NCBI GenBank assembly: GCA_900079695.1
Contig: LT599022.1
Coordinates: forward strand, 772,287 to 836,286
Reading direction: 5' to 3'
Origin: an uncultured Alphaproteobacteria bacterium
GTDB taxonomy: Bacteria > Pseudomonadota > Alphaproteobacteria > Rhodospirillales > Rhodospirillaceae
DNA length: 64,000 bases
Part shown: positions 60,061-64,000 of the stretch, in pieces
Layout: every line of letters begins with the position of its first letter
Numbering within the stretch: position 1 is the first letter of the stretch
Made by a program: the position numbers and the translations under genes
The notes under the pieces: model-generated
What the model was told of the DNA's origin: nothing
The model's database searches: none
What the model saw: the letters and a program-made list of their open reading frames with translations, nothing else

Positions 60061-62763
60061 ATGGACGTCGTCGTCGTCGAATCCCCGGCCAAGGCCAAGA
60101 CAATCAACAAGTATCTCGGCTCCGGCTATTTCGTGATCGCGAGCTACGGCCACATCCGCGACCTCCCGGCGAAGGACGGCTCCGTCGACCCCGACGGCGG
60201 CTTCGCGATGCAGTGGGAAATCGCCGCCAACGACGAAAAACACATCAAGGCGATCGCCGACGCGGTAAAGAAAGCCGACGGACTGATTCTCGCCACCGAC
60301 CCGGATCGCGAGGGAGAGGCGATCTCCTGGCACGTCCAGGACGAGCTCGCCCGCCGCAACCTGCTCAAGGACATGCCGGTCCGGCGCGTGGTCTTCAACG
60401 AGATCACCAAGCGCGCGATCCTCGAGGCGATGAACCACCCGCGCGAGGTCGACCAGGAACTGGTGCAGGCCTACCTCGCCCGCCGCGCGCTCGATTACCT
60501 CGTCGGCTTCACCCTCTCGCCGGTGCTGTGGCGCAAGCTGCCGGGCAGCCGCTCGGCCGGACGCGTACAGTCGGTGGCGCTGCGCCTGATCTGCGAGCGC
60601 GAGAAGGAAATCGAGGACTTCCGTTCCGACGAATACTGGACCATCGACGGCAGCTTCCTCACCCCGGCGGGCGCACCGTTCGGCGCGCGGCTCACCCACT
60701 TCGACGGCAAGAAGCTCGACAAGCTCGGCGTCTCCGGCGCGGCGATGGCCAAGGGCATCGAGCTCGCGCTGCGGAAGTCGACGTTCTCGGTGGGATCGGT
60801 GGAGCGCAAGCAGACGCGCCGCAACCCCTACCCGCCGTTCACCACCTCGACCCTGCAGCAGGAAGCGGCGCGCAAGCTCCACTTCGCCGCGAAGAAGACC
60901 ATGGACGTCGCCCAGCGCCTCTACGAAGGCGTGGATCTCGGCGGCGAGACCGTCGGTCTCATCACCTATATGCGAACCGACGGCGTGACCCTGGCGCAGG
61001 AGGCGATCGAGGGCGCGCGCGCGGTGATCGCCCGGGATTTCGGACAGCCCTACCTGCCGAAGTCGCCGCGCATCTACAAGACCAAGGCGAAGAACGCGCA
61101 GGAGGCCCACGAGGCGATCCGCCCCACCGACCTCGCGCGCACCCCGGCGTCGGTGGCGCACCTCCTCAACCGCGATCAGGCGCGGCTCTACGAGCTGATC
61201 TGGAAGCGCACCCTCGCAAGCCAGATGGAAAGCGCGGTGCTCGACCAGGTGGCGGTGGACGTGACCGCCGCGGAGGCGAAGGCGACCCTGCGCGCCACCG
61301 GCTCGATCGTCGCCTTCGACGGCTTCCTCAAGGTCTACCGCGAGGACACCGACGACGCCGGAAGTTCGTCCGAGGACGCCGACCGCCGCCTGCCGCAGAT
61401 GCAGGAGGGGCAGGTTCTGGCGCTTCAGGACATCCTCTCCGAACAGCACTTCACCCAGCCGCCGCCCCGCTATTCGGAAGCGAGCCTGGTGAAGAAGCTG
61501 GAAGAGCTCGGTATCGGCCGCCCCTCCACCTACGCCTCGATCATCTCGGTGCTGCAGGACCGCGACTACGTCCGCCTCGACGCGCGCCGCTTCATTCCCG
61601 AGGATCGCGGCCGGGTGGTGGTGGCGTTCCTGGAGAACTACTTCAGCCGCTACGTGCAATACGGCTTCACCGCCGAGCTGGAACAGAAGCTCGACGAGAT
61701 TTCCGACGGCAAGCTGCCGTGGCAGCAGGTGCTGACCGAATTCTGGCGCGACTTCCGCGCCGCCGTGGACGCGACCCAGGACCTACGGGTCTCGCAGGTG
61801 CTCGACCAGCTCGACGCCGACCTCGGGCCGCACTTCTTCCCCGAGAAGGAGGACGGCTCCGACCCGCGCGCCTGCCCGCAGTGCGGTGACGGCCGCCTCG
61901 GCCTGCGCCTCGGCCGCCACGGCGCGTTCATCGGCTGCTCCAACTACCCCGAGTGCCGCTATACCCGCCCGCTCAGCATCGCAGCCGGGCAGAACGGCAG
62001 TGGCGACGACGCCCCGGCGATGGACGGCCCGCGGGTGCTGGGACCGGACCCGGAGACCGGCCTGGCGGTGAGCGTGCGCAAGGGCCCCTACGGCGACTAC
62101 GTGCAGCTTGGCGAGGAGCGCACCGAGCCCCCCGCCCCCGGCAGCCGCGCGAAGAAGCCCAAGGTGATCAAGCCGAAGCGCGTCTCCCTGCCGCGCGGCA
62201 TGGATGCGGCGGCGGTGAGCCTCGAACAGGCGGTGGCGCTGCTGGCGTTGCCGCGCGACCTCGGCGTCGATCCGGAATCCGGCGAGGCGGTGCAGGCGGG
62301 CCTCGGCCGCTTTGGCCCCTACGTCAAGCGCGGCGCGATCTACAAGTCGCTCGCCGCCTCCGACGACGTGCTGTCGGTGGATCTCGGCCGGGCGCTGGAG
62401 CTGATTTCCCAGTCTCCGTCGGCGAAGAATCCGCCGAAGGAACTCGGCCCCCACCCCGCCGACGGCAAGCCGGTATCGTTGCGTCAGGGGCGGTTCGGTC
62501 CCTATGTCCAGCATGGGCAGTTGCGCGCCACCCTGCCGAAGGCCGACCGCGAGGCGGGCGACCTCTCGCTCGCCCGCGCGGTGGAGATCCTCGCGGCCAA
62601 GGCGGCGAAGGACGGCGCCCCGGCCAAATCGGCCAAGGCCGAGACGGCGAAGGCCCCGGCGGCGAAGAAAGCCGCCGCCAAGAAACCCGCCGCGAAGAAG
62701 AAGACTCCGGCGAAGAAGGCCCCGGCCAAGAAAGCCGCGGCGAAAAAGAAGGAACCCGCGTGA
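60061..62763 (+). CDS. topA: DNA topoisomerase I
   Basis: Type IA enzyme that relaxes negative supercoils; 900 residues. Toprim domain at the N-terminus (VVVESPAKAKTI, LATDPDREGEAI). Catalytic Tyr303 in LITYMRTDGVTL. Zinc finger CPQCGDGRLGLRLGRHGAFIGC after residue 600, then three Topo_C repeats with GRFGPYV-type cores (for example near 670, 750, 810). The last about 45 residues are an Ala/Lys/Pro-rich histone-H1-like tail. Its stop overlaps the rnr start. Confidence 0.97.
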   Translation: MDVVVVESPAKAKTINKYLGSGYFVIASYGHIRDLPAKDGSVDPDGGFAMQWEIAANDEKHIKAIADAVKKADGLILATDPDREGEAISWHVQDELARRNLLKDMPVRRVVFNEITKRAILEAMNHPREVDQELVQAYLARRALDYLVGFTLSPVLWRKLPGSRSAGRVQSVALRLICEREKEIEDFRSDEYWTIDGSFLTPAGAPFGARLTHFDGKKLDKLGVSGAAMAKGIELALRKSTFSVGSVERKQTRRNPYPPFTTSTLQQEAARKLHFAAKKTMDVAQRLYEGVDLGGETVGLITYMRTDGVTLAQEAIEGARAVIARDFGQPYLPKSPRIYKTKAKNAQEAHEAIRPTDLARTPASVAHLLNRDQARLYELIWKRTLASQMESAVLDQVAVDVTAAEAKATLRATGSIVAFDGFLKVYREDTDDAGSSSEDADRRLPQMQEGQVLALQDILSEQHFTQPPPRYSEASLVKKLEELGIGRPSTYASIISVLQDRDYVRLDARRFIPEDRGRVVVAFLENYFSRYVQYGFTAELEQKLDEISDGKLPWQQVLTEFWRDFRAAVDATQDLRVSQVLDQLDADLGPHFFPEKEDGSDPRACPQCGDGRLGLRLGRHGAFIGCSNYPECRYTRPLSIAAGQNGSGDDAPAMDGPRVLGPDPETGLAVSVRKGPYGDYVQLGEERTEPPAPGSRAKKPKVIKPKRVSLPRGMDAAAVSLEQAVALLALPRDLGVDPESGEAVQAGLGRFGPYVKRGAIYKSLAASDDVLSVDLGRALELISQSPSAKNPPKELGPHPADGKPVSLRQGRFGPYVQHGQLRATLPKADREAGDLSLARAVEILAAKAAKDGAPAKSAKAETAKAPAAKKAAAKKPAAKKKTPAKKAPAKKAAAKKKEPA

Positions 62764-64000
62764 CCGCGAAAAAAGCCCCGCTCCCCACCAAGGAGCAGAT
62801 CGCCGCCTTCATCCGCGAGGCCGGCGGCGACGTCGGCAAGCGGGAAATCGCGCGCGCGTTTTCGATCACCGGCGACGACCGCCAGTACCTCAAGGAGGTG
62901 CTGCGCGACCTCACCGCCGACGGCCGCGTGCGCAAGGGCGCGAAGCGCGCCTTCGCCGACCCGGCGACGCTGCCGACGGTGACGGTGATCGAGATCCACG
63001 CCGCCGACTCCGAGGGCGACCTCCTCGCCCGCCCCGTCACCCAGGCGGACTGGGACACCGCCAAGGCCGCGGGCACTGATGCACCGGTGATCCGGGTGGC
63101 GAAGTCGGATCGCATCAAACCCGCGGTCGGCGTCGGCGACCGGCTGCTGGCGCGGCTCGAACCGCAGGGCCGCAACCGCTACCTCGCCAAGCCGATCCGC
63201 CGCATCTCCCACGGCGCGGCGCGGATCCTCGGCATCGTCGAGGCGGCGGGCGACGCCTTCGTGCTGCGCGCCACCGACCGCAAGGCGTCGGGCGAATTCG
63301 TGATCCTCGCCGAGGACGTCGGCCCCGCCCGCGCGGGCGACCTCGTCACCGCCGAACTCCTGCCGCGCCGCGGCAACCGCTACGGCGCCAAGCAGGTGCG
63401 CGTCGTCGAGCGCCTCGGCAACCGCGCCGACCCGAAGGCGTTCAGCCTGATCGCCCTGCATGCCAACGACATCCCCTACGTCTTCCCCGAACCGGCGATC
63501 CGTCAGGCGGAAGCCGCGAAGCCGGTGACCGCGCTCGGCGACCGGGTGGACCTGCGCAAGGTGCCGCTCGTCACCATCGACGGCGAGGACGCGCGGGACT
63601 TCGACGACGCCGTGTTCGCCGAGCCCGACGACGACCCGCAGAGCCCCGGCGGCTGGCACCTGATCGTCGCGATCGCCGACGTCGCGTGGTACGTCCGCCC
63701 CGGCGACGCGCTCGACCGCGCCGCCAAGGAGCGCGGCAACTCCGTCTACTTCCCCGACCGGGTGGTGCCGATGCTGCCGGAGCAGCTCTCCAACGATCTC
63801 TGCTCGCTGCGCCCGGACGGCGACCGCCCGTGCATGGTCGCCGAGATGTGGATCGACGCCGAGGGCCGGAAGACCCGCCACCGCTTCTTCCGCGCGCTGA
63901 TGCGCTCGGCGGCCCGGCTCACCTACACCCAGGTGCAGCGCGCCCACGACGGTCAGCCGGACGAAACCGCCGAACCGTTGATGGATGCGGTGATCCGCCC
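62760..64000 (+). CDS. rnr: Ribonuclease R, N-terminal part (cut by window edge)
   Basis: 3'-5' exoribonuclease that degrades structured RNA. A GTG at 62760 overlaps the topA stop (GTGA); AAGGA is upstream. About 413 codons are visible: an N-terminal winged-helix domain (KREIARAFSITGDDRQYLKEVL), cold-shock segments, and the start of the RNB catalytic domain with DGEDARDFDDAVFAE, whose Asp residues bind the catalytic metals. The C-terminal S1 domain is outside. Confidence 0.95.
   Translation, partial: MTAKKAPLPTKEQIAAFIREAGGDVGKREIARAFSITGDDRQYLKEVLRDLTADGRVRKGAKRAFADPATLPTVTVIEIHAADSEGDLLARPVTQADWDTAKAAGTDAPVIRVAKSDRIKPAVGVGDRLLARLEPQGRNRYLAKPIRRISHGAARILGIVEAAGDAFVLRATDRKASGEFVILAEDVGPARAGDLVTAELLPRRGNRYGAKQVRVVERLGNRADPKAFSLIALHANDIPYVFPEPAIRQAEAAKPVTALGDRVDLRKVPLVTIDGEDARDFDDAVFAEPDDDPQSPGGWHLIVAIADVAWYVRPGDALDRAAKERGNSVYFPDRVVPMLPEQLSNDLCSLRPDGDRPCMVAEMWIDAEGRKTRHRFFRALMRSAARLTYTQVQRAHDGQPDETAEPLMDAVIR

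Overview
The window is high-GC DNA from an alphaproteobacterium, most likely a Rhodospirillales-type organism. Evidence: the tig-clpP-clpX-lon and plsY-dprA-topA-rnr gene orders, a GcrA cell-cycle regulator, an RcdA-like DUF1465 protein, and two GGAAC-N17-CGTT promoters of the alphaproteobacterial general-stress type. It is ordinary chromosome with dense, short operons. I see no insertion sequence, prophage or CRISPR array. Species cannot be named from sequence alone.

Layout: (1) 1-4360, protein quality control: lon (partial), clpX, clpP, tig, then tRNA-Leu(UAG). (2) 4445-10886, a TRAP operon (dctP-dctQ-dctM) continuing into a HAD phosphatase and a YjbB-like Na/Pi transporter, with a divergent DeoR regulator. 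(3) 10883-13736, bifunctional Nnr and a D-amino-acid dehydrogenase. (4) 13740-22277, a complete P19/FTR1 iron-uptake operon: FTR1 permease, P19, DUF2318 membrane protein, two FtsX-type permeases, ABC ATPase, thioredoxin-like lipoprotein, then a TPR protein. (5) 22339-30645, rhomboid protease, old yellow enzyme, LrgAB with a divergent LysR regulator, an EndoQ-like PHP nuclease broken by a frameshift, glutathionylspermidine synthetase/amidase, an Asp/Asn beta-hydroxylase and a tiny protein. (6) 30796-37110, dinB, then LysR divergent from tartrate/D-malate dehydrogenase plus a second TRAP operon, then tRNA-Val(GAC). (7) 37275-48752, N-formylglutamate amidohydrolase, thioesterase, RsmC-like methyltransferase, cysQ, MFS carrier, gcrA, a DUF4139 protein, a TPR glycosyltransferase-like protein, an RcdA-like protein, znuA, zur and an unknown anchored protein. 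(8) 48759-54698, two-component cluster: response regulator, Hpt protein and FAD oxidoreductase on minus; histidine kinase, HDOD regulator and ACT-domain protein on plus. (9) 54708-56820, stress block: SDR, MgtC, DUF892. (10) 57025-64000, dusA, plsY, dprA, topA, rnr (partial).

Most informative points: the TRAP operon that joins uptake, dephosphorylation and phosphate transport; the complete P19/FTR1 operon behind a promoter embedded in an inverted repeat; hairpins placed after the gene for the abundant periplasmic protein in three operons; two stress promoters with identical spacing; a regulator-Hpt-oxidoreductase operon facing a kinase-HDOD operon; the EndoQ frameshift; and an SDR whose catalytic Lys is Arg.
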